Positions 44,819 to 55,674 of a stretch of DNA of 64,000 nucleotides are shown here, piece by piece. The stretch comes from Endocalyx cinctus (lineage: Eukaryota; Ascomycota; Sordariomycetes; Amphisphaeriales; Apiosporaceae). The notes beneath the pieces were generated by a model that saw only the letters and a program-made list of their open reading frames with translations, was not told where the DNA came from and searched no databases. Positions within the stretch are counted from its first letter, which is position 1; every line of letters starts with the position of its first letter. The DNA lies in NCBI GenBank assembly GCA_001600455.1, contig BCKC01000008.1, positions 1,833,345-1,897,344 on the forward strand. Reading direction: 5' to 3'. Made by a program: the position numbers and the translations under genes.

Positions 44819-46531
44819 TTAGTTGCCGTCGTGATCGCCGTTGGCCTCGGGTGTCGCCGCGGAAGCGGCGGCGGCCTCGCGCTGCATCCGCGCTTCGATC
44901 TCGCGGAGCTGAGACTCGCGAGCCAAAAGCTCTTGTCTCTTCTCGTTGATCTCGCGCTGGACCTTGATCTCGATCTCGCGAAGCTTCTCCTCCTCCCGGC
45001 GGAGCTGCTCCTCCTTTAGACGCACGGACTGGGAAGCGAGGTCTTCGGGGTTCATCGAAGAGTCACTATATCCATCGTTAGTAAGGTATAACAAGAGAAC
45101 AGGGGTTTGTTAAGAACGTACACTCCAGCACCACCCTCGACACTCTTGCTGAGCTTCTCGGTACGGTAGTTCTCGTACAGGAAGTCGTGGGTAATTTCCT
45201 TCAAGTCGGCAAGATGGCTGTGGAGAAGGGCTGATCGAATGGCCAAGAAGTCCGAGTGGCGAGGGTTGTCGACCTCAACGACACCCCATGGGTACTGTCG
45301 AGCGCGAACCTTGCGACCACCGATCTCGATGACCTCCTCAGATCCGACAATAGCAAAAGGCATGAGACCTCTTAGCTCGGCGTTCTCCTCGACGGTATCC
45401 TCGTCATCCTCCTCGATATCGTACGGGAAGTTGTAAACAGGGATACGGTAGTGCTCGATATCCTCCATCACGAGCTTCTTGGACTCGGCCAACTCGGCGG
45501 GGGTGAGAGAATCGGCTCGTCCAATGACGGGAATAACGTTAGCACGGGGAGCAAGTCGTCTCATCAATTCAATGTCGAGTTCTCGGAGACTATTCCAGCA
45601 GTATTAGTTTTACCCGAGGCTTAGATGAAAAAAAAGGCGGTGGTTTAATATCGACGTACCCATGACCAGTAGGGGTAATGAAATACAGCATAGCATGTAC
45701 ACGGTTGTCCCTGAATCTGGGGTTACGCTTGATACGCGACTCCTCGGCCAAGATATCGTCATATTGTCTCTCGAGATACCCAACAATTTCTGAAAAGCTA
45801 CGAGGAAAAAAAAAAAACAATTAGCCAATTATCAAGTATTAAGGCTGGGATGCGCATCATTGTACCTTGCTTCGTTATCAATTTGGTCACCAAAGCCGGG
45901 GGTATCGACGATGGTCAAAGAGATACGGGTGCCTTCCTCGTCCAATTCGAGCTCTTGATATTTGCGTTAGTAAACTTGCGGTGTAGTGGCGGTCACGGGG
46001 AATACGACGTACCGACGGTGATAGGCTTAATTTTTACGCCATCTTCAACGTGAGCGACACCGGCATCATCAGACTCCTTATGAGGCAAAACACCCTTGCC
46101 GCAAAGAGTGTTTACGAAGGTAGTTCTCCCTATATAACAATCAGGTATGTTTAGTTTCTAGTCTACGCTTATCGGCTTTAGGTGCGTTGGTTGATCGTGC
46201 GATAAATGGACGATAAAAGGATGGATGGATAATATAAATGGGTGGGAGTATTGTGTAGACGGATCGAAAGGTATCGTACCTGTTCCTGAGGCACCACAGA
46301 CCATCAGGCAGAACTGGATTCCCTTCTTTACGTTCTTCTTCCGGCGGATCATCTTCTGAGAACGCATTGCACCAGGTCAGCTGATATAATTCGATTTAAA
46401 TATAATTGTATATGAAAATCAATAAAGGATGAATAGTATAGCAGAGCAAATACAAAAGTAGGCTGAAGATTTTGGAGTCTTGATTTTGGCTGGTGATGAG
46501 GATAGGGGACACTTACGGCTGGGGAAGACAT
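44819..46531 (-). CDS. CDC11: septin, Cdc11/AspA type
   Basis: GTP-binding septin that builds heteropolymers at hyphal tips, septa and branch sites. Seven exons (minus): 46531-46517, 46355-46280, 46129-46013, 45953-45866, 45797-45660, 45589-45122 and 45065-44819, giving 382 residues; the first exon codes only MSSPA. The polybasic KMIRRKKNVKKG binds membrane lipid. G1 is GASGTGRTT, with Arg instead of the P-loop Lys, a known Cdc11/AspA trait; G3 is DTPGFG and G4 is GRADSLT. The septin unique element (NPRHSDFLAIRSALL and HDFLYENYRTEKL) is present. The last ~75 residues form a heptad-like coiled coil (LKEEQLRREEEKLREIEIK). All exon joins keep frame and family sequence. Confidence 0.95.
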
Positions 46532-48631
46532 ATTAATTAGATTAAGGCTGGGGACAGTTTTTTAGCAAAAAGGGATAACGATCAAACGAGCGACAGGAGG
46601 TCGGAATGATTTACTTGGCAATTGATGAAAGGGGCCGGATGTTAGCTTGATTGATAGATCGTCAATACCGGCGATGAGGTATAGACGGTGGAGTTTGTGT
46701 TGTGTGATTTCTTGATTTTTGAAGGAAAAAAAAAGGAACACAAGTTTGGTGAAGGTCCGGGAAGAATTGAGGAAAGTATCCCGTGTCGATGTTTTTTTTT
46801 TTTTTTTTTTCTTGGGTTGGACTTGTACTGCATAGCAAAGTATCAAAGTAGTGCCAGTGCCACTGCAGCTCCCTGTTTCTCCAAAAAAGTGCAAAGTGCA
46901 ATTTCAACACGACCGAATAATATGCAATGAACTGGGATAGTAGGACAGGGGATATTAATGGGTATTGAATCCACTAAGAAGTACCGCTAACTACTAAAAC
47001 ATGCAATTAATTACACCCTTATAGTTACACTACTTTAAGAAAAGCACAGATCACTGATATTGTTTAGGTATCTTTTTTTTTTTTTTTTTAATTCTCAATT
47101 CTCTTTTCTCCTAATGCTAGGTTAGATTCCTATCTACGTGTATAAGTACTTAAGTACCTATCAGCCTACGTGCTTCCCTCGGAATAATTGATTTTAATAT
47201 GAAGATAATTCAGGGGGAAACGCATGGTTTTATATCAAGTACGGTGTACGTATACCTTTACTGCATAATATATTTATTTATTTATTTACTTAGTACAGTA
47301 GCCCACTACTCCCTATTCCGTATCGCTATCTGTATTTAATTTAGAGCATTTACTTACCTAAGGTACCTATATGCTAGGTAGGTACTTAGTACTGAACGTT
47401 GTACAAATACTTAGTAGTGGCACATTCAACATTCAACTTTGAAATTATCATAGACCGTGCATATAAGATGAGACAACTTTATTCAGACAATATTCTTATA
47501 AGAAATATCAACTACCCGAATATCTATTTACTAAGTAGTATTTACTTTATCTATTTAATTAACATACAGTATTGCGTTAAAAATAAAATGAAATGAAAAA
47601 AGAAAACGTAGTATGGATTAGTGTAGACAGGTAAAATCTACCGTTAATAAAGCCACAGGTTAAAAGAAAACTAAACAGCGCCACAACATTTCCGTAAAGA
47701 ATCTCCACCCTTTTGGCTTGAATACGTTTTTGGTAAGTAAATAGACCAGGTTGGCCGGCACCTGCCCAAACATTGAATTCGTAGTCTCACGTGGGGTCAG
47801 GTTATACGGATTATTACTATTAAGTACTCTCTACCTATTTATTCTCTTGCTATACGCGTCCCATAATAGTAACAGTGCCCCTTAAGAGAAGTATATTAAA
47901 CTTGTTACAGCAACCACCTTTGGACCCGTGGACCTAAGTGGCAGTGGCAGTACCTTACCTAAATACCTAAGGTAATCTAGAGTCAAGAGGCCCGGAGCTT
48001 TTGAGAAAGGTTCAATATCAAATGACGAAGTTCCATCGAGACACAATATACACGGAGAGACACTTCACAACTCATAATTCAACCATGATTTAATCCTAAG
48101 TCTTCTTATCTTCGTTTTTCGGTTTCTTCATTCTATTATTTTTTTATTTGATATATAAATAACACTTCGTGGTTCATTATATAAACATTATTCTCTTTTT
48201 CTCAAGTATAAATTTATTTATCTACTTTAACATTTCATTATCAGCCTCTCTCTTTTTTTATTATTCTTTTTTTAAGCAAGCCATCCGATCTCATTAACTA
48301 ATCCCTGACCTGATCAATTACCCCCCCAGCCAGTCAGTCGCTCGCATTCACTGACTGTAATAGGAGAGACCCTAGGCATCAAAACGAAAAACCGAAGGTT
48401 CGCGATCGTACTATAAAAATCAGAAATGAGCCTAGATGCCACATGACCATATATTCATCCTTAATGAGACCTTGCTTCTTTCTTCATGTTTTTATTTTTA
48501 TTTTTTAGCATTTTATAAATCCGTGATAGTGGCTTGATATCTTTTCCATCTGGCCACCTCTTAAAACTATCTTATACCTCTTGGTACTCCACAGTCTTTG
48601 ATATCGCCCCATAGACCTTCAGATCATTACC
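46532..48631. other. 2.1-kb intergenic region, divergent promoters
   Basis: Between the septin and PROPPIN genes. Includes T-rich runs near 46792-46810 and 47071-47089 and TAGGTA words. Short ORFs only. No RNA gene recognised. Confidence 0.5.
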
Positions 48632-50043
48632 ATGAATACCCGGCCTCCTATCGAGTCCCCTCATGAGCCCGCCGTGCTTTCCGTGGCTTTTAATTCCGAC
48701 TCTAGTCGCTTTGCGATAGGACTAGACGTTGGATTCTGCAGTATGAATTTACCTTAACTTTCACCTCTTACGTGCTACTCTTACCTAATCCGCTAACCAA
48801 TTATATCACAGTTATCCAGTCAAATACATGTCAGATTCAGACTACGCGGAGTTCGTTAAAGTCCTATATCACCCCCGTCTTCCTGATGAGATGATGTATA
48901 TCTATTCTAACATGAGAGCCTTATATAGTATTAAATGCGGGGCTTGGCCTGGTTCAGATGATGGGTAACGCCAACTATCTCGCCCTCGTCGGCGGTGGCC
49001 GCTCTCCCAAGTTTCCCCAAAACAAAGTCATCATCTGGGACGACTTCAAAGGAAAAGTAGCGCTCGAGATCGCCACGCTCACCGCCGTTCGCGGCGTGCA
49101 GATTTCCAAGACGCGCGTCGTCGTCGTGTTGCAGAATAGCGTCCGCGTGTACAGCTTTGAGAAACCGCCGAAGCCGTTGGCGCGGTACGAGACGGCCGAC
49201 AACCTCCAGGGCTTATGCTGCCTGACGGAAAAATACCTGGTATTTCCCGGTAGGACCTCCGGCCAGGTGCAAGTCGTTCAGCTCGCAACCGATAGTGTTA
49301 GCATAATACCGGCACATTCCTCAAGCCTGAGAGCGTTGACGCTAAGTGCCGACGGAGAATTACTCGCGACATCGAGTGAGAAGGTAGGTTTCGCATTGGA
49401 TCCCCGACAAGTCGCGAGGAACCTTGTCTAATCACAAATAACGTGTACTCATATTTATTCATAGGGAACAATCATCCGGGTATTCTCAACCGGCAGCTGC
49501 GCCAAGATTGCGGAGAGGAGGCGAGGCAGCGAGTTCGCCACGGTATATTCATTACGCTTCAGCCCCTCCGGGAGGATGCTCGCCTGCACCTCGGACAAAG
49601 GAAGCCTGCATATCTTCGACGTACCCAACCCCGGCCGACCCGCATCGACGACGCCGGCTCACTCGCCCGCCATGAACATCACCAACAGCGCGGTCGTGAA
49701 CCCCAACGTCGAGGCGACCAACAAGTGGGGATTCTTGAGCAACATACCGTTCGGCCCCTTCTCGGACGTGTACTCGTTCACGTCGGCTTCCTTCGAGGTA
49801 GGCGACGAGCCCCTCCTCGCCGCCAACGCCCGAAGCCTGGGAGACAGCCCCGTCCTGGGCACTAGCAGACCCATGAAGGGAGTTGTCGGCTGGATCAACG
49901 AGGGCGCCTTGCTCGTCGTCGGGGCCGGAAAGGACGCGCGATGGGAGAAATTCGTGCTAAGAGAGGGCGAGGACGGCCGATCCGTGGTGGTTCGCGAAGG
50001 CTGGAAGCAGTATCTTGCGGGTTCGGATCCGATAACAACCTAG
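48632..50043 (+). CDS. HSV2: PROPPIN WD40-repeat phosphoinositide-binding protein (Hsv2/WIPI3 type)
   Basis: Seven-bladed propeller that binds PtdIns3P and PtdIns(3,5)P2 and serves in micro- or nucleophagy. Exons 48632-48740, 48812-48850, 48929-49383 and 49465-50043 give 393 residues. The second exon is only 39 nt and codes the conserved QSNTCQIQTTR segment; its exact donor (48851) is inferred from the downstream NAGLGLVQMMG. Blade motifs include NANYLALVGGGRSPKFPQNK and VIIWDDFKGK. The lipid-binding LRRG lies at about 219-222, just after the third splice (GTIIRVFSTGSCAKIAELRRG, quoted only as landmark). FSPSGRMLACTSDKGSLHIF follows. LRRG rather than FRRG fits the Hsv2/WIPI3-WIPI4 branch over Atg18. 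Convergent with the Ist3 gene, 287 bp apart. Confidence 0.9.
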
Positions 50044-50330
50044 GAGGTGGGATCACCTATGAAGTGGCGTCGCCTAAGAGGTGGGATCCTGTTTAAGTTC
50101 TTAATGTAGTCTCGGCTTGAAGGGGGTCTTGGAGTTTATGGACAATGGCGTTTTTATTAAGGCACGACAGGCACGATACAAGGAAACGCTTGGTATATGG
50201 GCAAAAAAATGGCGATTGAGTTGTACGACGCCGGATGAGCGTACACATATATTTAAGGGGGTGGGTATATGTCTCTTTTTTTTTCATCCTCTATACAAAT
50301 TAAGCGAGAAATAGTAAAGCGTATACTATA

Positions 50331-51416
50331 CTACCGCGGAGATGTGCTTCTGCTTCTTCGTCTACTTTTACGGTCTCTATCGCGATTTTCCTCCCCGTGG
50401 CGACGGGATCGCTTTTCATGCCCGTGCCTGTCCTCTCGACCGCTCCGCCTCTCTCTATCGCGATGTCTATCGCGACCGTCGTCGTCACGTCTCCTTCGCT
50501 CGCGGTCCCTCGAGTCGCTTCTTCTTTTTCTCTCCGGTGTCTCGTCTCGGTCCCGGCCAACGGGTGTCTCGTCGCGACGCGATCTCTTTTTCCTGTCTTC
50601 CCCCTCGTCGCTCTCCTCTCTACGCGACGAGCGATGGCTCCGATGACTTTTATGGTGATGGTGATGACGGTGTCTATGTCTGTGTTTCCCGTCCCTCCGC
50701 TCCTCTTCTTTCTTCAGCGCCAGCTCGACCTCTTTCTTTTTCTCTTCTATCAAGAAGCCCTTCATCGGATCATCCTCGTCGTGTTCGGCTATCAACTGTG
50801 CGAGTTCTCTCTCCTCTTTAATCATCGGTCGTCTAACCTCCTCCTCCTCTTCTTCCTCTTCATCATCCTCGCCATCGGTATCGACCCGTTCCCCCCTAGC
50901 GGCCTTCTCCCTCCTTAAAATATCCTCCCACCCGACCTTGTACTGCTCCGCGTCGGCCTCGTCCTCGTCGTCGCGCGGCTTGTACCGGGCGTGGTCGACG
51001 CGGACGAGCCGGCCGCCGATCTCGGCGCCGCCCAGATTATCGACGGCGAGGTCGCAGCTGCGCTGGTCCTCGTACTTCAGCCACCCGAACCCCCGGCTCT
51101 TGCCCGTCTCCTTGTCCCGCGCGAGCTTCAGGAAGACGGGCTCCCCGTACTGCGAGAAGATGGTGATGACGTCGCCTTCGGAGAGCTCGTACGGCAGGCC
51201 GCCGAAGTTGACGAACGCGGTGTCGCGGTAGTCGGTGTGCCAGGATGCTTCGGGAGATCTGTTTAAATCGTGGAAGAAGGGGGGGAGTTTGCCCGTTAGT
51301 AAGTAAATAACAAAAGGATTTAATGGGAAAGGGTAATTGGCTTAAGAGAAGAAGACTTACATTCCATTTTCTATCTCGCGCTTATTGAGCGCCTGAATGG
51401 CTCTGATTTGGTTCAT
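50331..51416 (-). CDS. IST3: U2 snRNP/RES-complex protein Ist3 (Snu17/RBMX2)
   Basis: RNA-binding subunit of the RES pre-mRNA retention and splicing complex. Exons 51416-51361 and 51258-50331 (minus) give 327 residues; the 102-nt intron has a GTAAGT donor. It starts MNQIRAIQALNKREIENG, and the family segment SWHTDYRDTAFVNFGGLPY leads into one RRM (about 33-110) with RNP1-like KSRGFGWLKYED and the ligand-helix region VDHARYKPRDD. Beyond the RRM the protein is highly charged: an acidic run after GEDDEE, a His/Arg tract (HRHRHRHHHHHK) and a long Arg/Asp/Ser tail ending RSTSPR. This tail is much longer than yeast Ist3 (148 residues) but is usual in filamentous fungi and RBMX2. Confidence 0.93.
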
Positions 51417-52377
51417 GGCGATATTGACATAGGTATATGTGTGTATGTGTACGTGTATGTATATGTTGGTATCTTTGAAAGACGTTGCTAGATGATATAA
51501 CGGCCAAGGCTGTGAGAATGAGCTCGATACTTTTTTTTTTCTTTTGGCTGTATGACGATGCACTAATCCTAGAATTTTAGTGGGTACCTCAGGTACACAA
51601 GGCTGGAGCAGTAGTGTAATTAAGGGTGCTATCGTTGTCCATTGCACGCTGTCATGACAAGGATAGGTATTTATTGATCTCCATTAAAATCTAAGATAGG
51701 TTGATGGGGCATGTGAAATTAACCACTAATCCCAGCTGCTGGGGAAACATCGGACCGCTAAGTGCAGGGTATCATTACCTATTGCATAACCATGGATAGC
51801 GTAAAGTATAGGGATACAGTAGGTATTGGCATAGGCATAGGCATAGGCATGTAAGTGTAATGAAGCTTTCAAGGGGGAAATAATATGAAAGACAACTTCA
51901 TCGACCTCATAAAAAAAATTAAAAATTAAAAAAAATGAGAGACAAAGTGAAAGAATAGATCTACACATAATACTCTGATCTCTTCTTTTCTTGTTTTTCT
52001 CTCTTATCAAACCGTATTTGCTTTGATTCTTTTTGTTCCATCAGCTGTCACCAATTCTTCTAATTTTATGCTTTAAATTTACAAATGATACACACCCTAT
52101 TTCCGCGCTTCAGGTTATAGAATTGGCATTTGTGACGCGTTTTCTTCTAATATTTCCAAAAAACCCACCCGCCGTCAAGCACCACCGCCACAAGGACGAC
52201 GAAGCAATTCTTCTAAACAAAATTTCATATTGCTTTATATCCTTCTAGATTTCCGAGCTTTGACCCTCTTGTCTGCTTCTACGAATTTTAAACCCCGACC
52301 AAATAGAGACCCTTTTTTTTTTTGTCAATACTTTATTCTCCCCAAATGCTATTATTAGTCGATAGACGAAATCCAAC
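51417..52377. other. intergenic, divergent promoters
   Basis: Between Ist3 and dynein genes. A GGCATA repeat of nearly four units lies at 51828-51850. No gene recognised. Confidence 0.5.
51828..51850. repeat. GGCATA tandem repeat (about 3.8 units)
   Basis: Three complete GGCATA units and a partial fourth, in intergenic DNA. Confidence 0.85.
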
Positions 52378-54381
52378 ATGACGGCGAACACGAACCGGTT
52401 CTCCACGTACACCAGTACATCTGTCGGTACCGGTTCAGAAGACAGGAAAGATGAGCAGAAGAAGGACATGTGGAGCTCTATGCTCGATTCCGTCGCCAGC
52501 GGCAAGAGATTACCGGAGAAGAACGTCCTCGTCCTAGGTACGCAGCAAGAAAAAAAAAAAAAGAAAAGAAGACGGGGGGAAACGTCGAACAGCTGGTCTC
52601 TTCAGTCTCGGACTCCAAGTTGGCATTGCAATTTTGTTCGTGAATATTTTTAACTGACGAGATATCTATCTACCAGGTGGTTCGGTTGATTCCCAACGAG
52701 ACTTTCTTGAAGCACTGTCCAATAACGAAAAGCGGAAGAATATTGATAGGCAAAAGGACAAGACGCCGCCGATAGCGAATAGCTTTGCGCTTGGATATAC
52801 TTATTACGATGTCTTGGATGCAGATCAAGAGGGTTAGTTTGACCGTCCTCCTGTCCTGGACTTCGGACCATTCGTACATTGAAAGGGGATTGCTGATCAT
52901 CGAGTATACGACAGATATATTGGCCAGGATCTCCGTAAACCTCCTTACCAGCCCGTCGCCTTCGTTTGCCTCTCTCATAAAACCTCTCTTCACACCCCAG
53001 TCAATACCGAATACGTTAATAGTAATACTTCTCGATTGGTCGCAACCGTGGCTGTGGATGCGACAACTTCGCGAATGGCTCTTGTTGCTTCGATCCGTCA
53101 TCGTCTCCCTAAGCCACGAATGCAAGGAAACGATGGAGGAATCTATGCATAGCTGGAGGGAGCGAGGACGGACCGGTGGCTCGGTGAACTTGGATGGAAC
53201 CGGTGCTGTCGCCGCGGAAGGCGACGTGGCGTTACCCCTCGGCCCTGGAGAATGGGAGGATGCTTTAGGTCTGCCGCTATGTGTGGTTTGTCAAAATGTG
53301 AGTCGGTTTACTCATTACCCTACGTATCCCTGTCTGATAATAAACCTATTTACTAACGTTGGCATATCAGTCCGAAAGAATAGACTACCTAGAAAAGTCT
53401 CAGGGGTGGAAGGAAGAGAAGTTCGACCTCGTACTTCAATTCCTGCGGACTGCTCTACTCAAGCGTAAGCTCTTCTTACGCATTATGACATGGTCATCTT
53501 ACTAACAATCTCTCTAGACGGAGCCTCTCTTATTTACACAGCGCCATCCATGGACTCGCCTCTACAAACTCTCATCCACGCCAGTCTTGGCATTCGCTCC
53601 TTACTTAAACGAGCACCTTTAAAGCATAACGTCATCGACAGAGATAAGATCGTTGTACCGCCTAACTGGGATTCGTGGGGCAAGATTCGCGTGCTGCGAG
53701 ACGGGTTTGACGTCGAGGCCGTTAGCGAAGGTTGGTCCATCGACCTGGACCAGACGTTCCCGATGCCCAAGCATGCCAACGGCGTCAACGGGGCGGAGCA
53801 CGAGCACCAGATCATGGACGACGAGGACGAGATAGACGAGCCGGAAGGATCCGCCGTGGTCTTGTACGAGATGCAGGTCCAGGACACGAGCCTGGACGCG
53901 CTGCAGCTGGCCCAGAACAACCAGGACACCAAGAAGCTCGAGGTGACGTCGGCCGACCCGCAGGACTTCCTCGCGACCCAGGTCCAGCGGCTCGATCAGC
54001 AGAAGAAGGAGGACGAGAAGGGCGGCAAGGATAACTCTTTCACCCGCGGCACCGAGACGGACGAGTTGATTAGTGATCATATCGGTCCGGTGCAGTTCAA
54101 TATGGGTGGTATCCAAGTCGACGCCGATGATATGGTACAGAGGCTAAAGGTAAGTTTTTTTTTTTTTTTTTCTGGGCTATCCGTTGAAAAAAGGAAACCA
54201 AGTTAACACGTCAATTTAACAGGAACGTCAAACGTACGGGCAATCTCCCGAACCTTTCGCTTTAGAAGAGGAGGGTCAAGACCCAGACACGCAACCGGAG
54301 GTGGATACGGATACATTGGCCAAGTTCTTCGACAACCTCATGAACCGGAAGCCGCCCGCCGGAGGTATTACCAAGACGTGA
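52378..54381 (+). CDS. cytoplasmic dynein light intermediate chain
   Basis: Dynein-1 subunit that links the motor to cargo adaptors for nuclear and vesicle transport in hyphae. Six exons (52378-52537, 52677-52832, 52915-53297, 53371-53464, 53518-54149, 54223-54381) give 527 residues. The Ras-like domain has a degenerate P-loop (VLVLG-GSVDSQRDFLEAL, split by intron 1) and TYYDVLDADQE-DILARIS across intron 2. The family segment RIDYLEKSQGWKEEKFD and LRTALLK-HGASLIYT bridge later splices. KIVVPPNWDSWGKI is the conserved domain end, followed by an Asp/Glu/Gln-rich region. The C-terminal LAKFFDNLMNRKP is the adaptor-binding helix region. Introns are 139, 82, 73, 53 and 73 nt. All joins keep frame. 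Confidence 0.94.
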
Positions 54382-55674
54382 TTAAAGGGGTTCCAGTTTG
54401 TTTGCGTGATCTTCTGAAGTGGTTAGATACGACCCAGTCAAATCAAAATCAAAATCAAATCAACGCTTTGGGCAATTTTATATCTCATAGTCACACAAAC
54501 ACCGCCCCTTTTTTTTTTTAAATATTTCCCATTTGTACAAAACCTAAACAAATCGAATCAACGCGCACGCCCGTATAGGCGGTCTCGTCGGATTAGCCTA
54601 GGAGACGGTGTACATTTATGACAAAATCAACGGGATGAAATCCTTCTCTTTTCCCCTTTCTGTCCTCCGTATCTAATCTCCGCCACCCCCTTTTTCTTCC
54701 TTTTTATTGAATTTCGGAAGGGTGATAGAAAGAGAGAGAAATACACACACAGAGAGGGAAAAGGAGACAACGTGGTTTTGTTTTTTGTTGGTTTTGTATT
54801 TTCCTCTTTTTTTTTTTCTCTATTTATCTATCTATCAGGCAAAGTAAGAAACTCGAATTCAGGGAGTAGAAATGAAAAGACAAGAAAAATTATTCGAGAG
54901 ACGGAAAAACAAAGTTTGAGGTTTTTTTTTTTTTTTATTCGAAGAAGAAACTAGGTTAGATACCCCCTCGAAAAGAAAATAAAATAAAATAAAAGTAAAA
55001 AAAAAAAACAAAAAAAAATACTATGCAGAAAAATATGGAATTAGTGAAGCTATTGTTTTGACTTTGCCATGATCTATACATTCCTCTATATGCTTAACTT
55101 GTTTCGTCGAGTCAAAGTCTCTCGCAACAGACTACAACGTAAGCATATCAGCTGAATACGTTAAATATAACTTAGAGGAGGCGAGAAACAAGTAAAGGAT
55201 TATCAGAATTCTACGCCGGCCTACGCAACCAATTAAGCACATATAATTCAAAACCCCCTATCATTTCATTCACTCTTGTGGCCGAGAGGAAAAAAAAAAA
55301 GATTAAGAGCTGGAAACTTCGTATGGATTTCTTGTAATAAAAGACTGCCTAGGTATCTATCTCATCTCTCGTCTTGTCTCATCTCGTCTATGTAAAAGTG
55401 GTTCATTCAATACATTAAAAAAAAGGAGAGAGAAAGAGAGGGGAGAAAAGGGGTAAGAAATATTCGCCGTGAGAACTCCTAATACGTTTAAGTTTCGTTA
55501 GAATCATGAGTGAAGATTAAGTATGAGTAGAGTATGACTTTTTTTTTAGTCCTTGTCTCCGTCCAGCGATATAAATAGCAGTCATTTTGCCTTTAGATCA
55601 GGCTTCCTCCGTGTTAGTTGAGCTCTTATATAGCAAGTTTCTGAAAAGTTTTTCCTACTGTCGACAGAGGCGTA
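54382..55674. other. intergenic, convergent 3' regions
   Basis: 1.3 kb of A/T- and purine-rich sequence with several poly-A/T runs between converging genes. No gene recognised. Confidence 0.5.
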
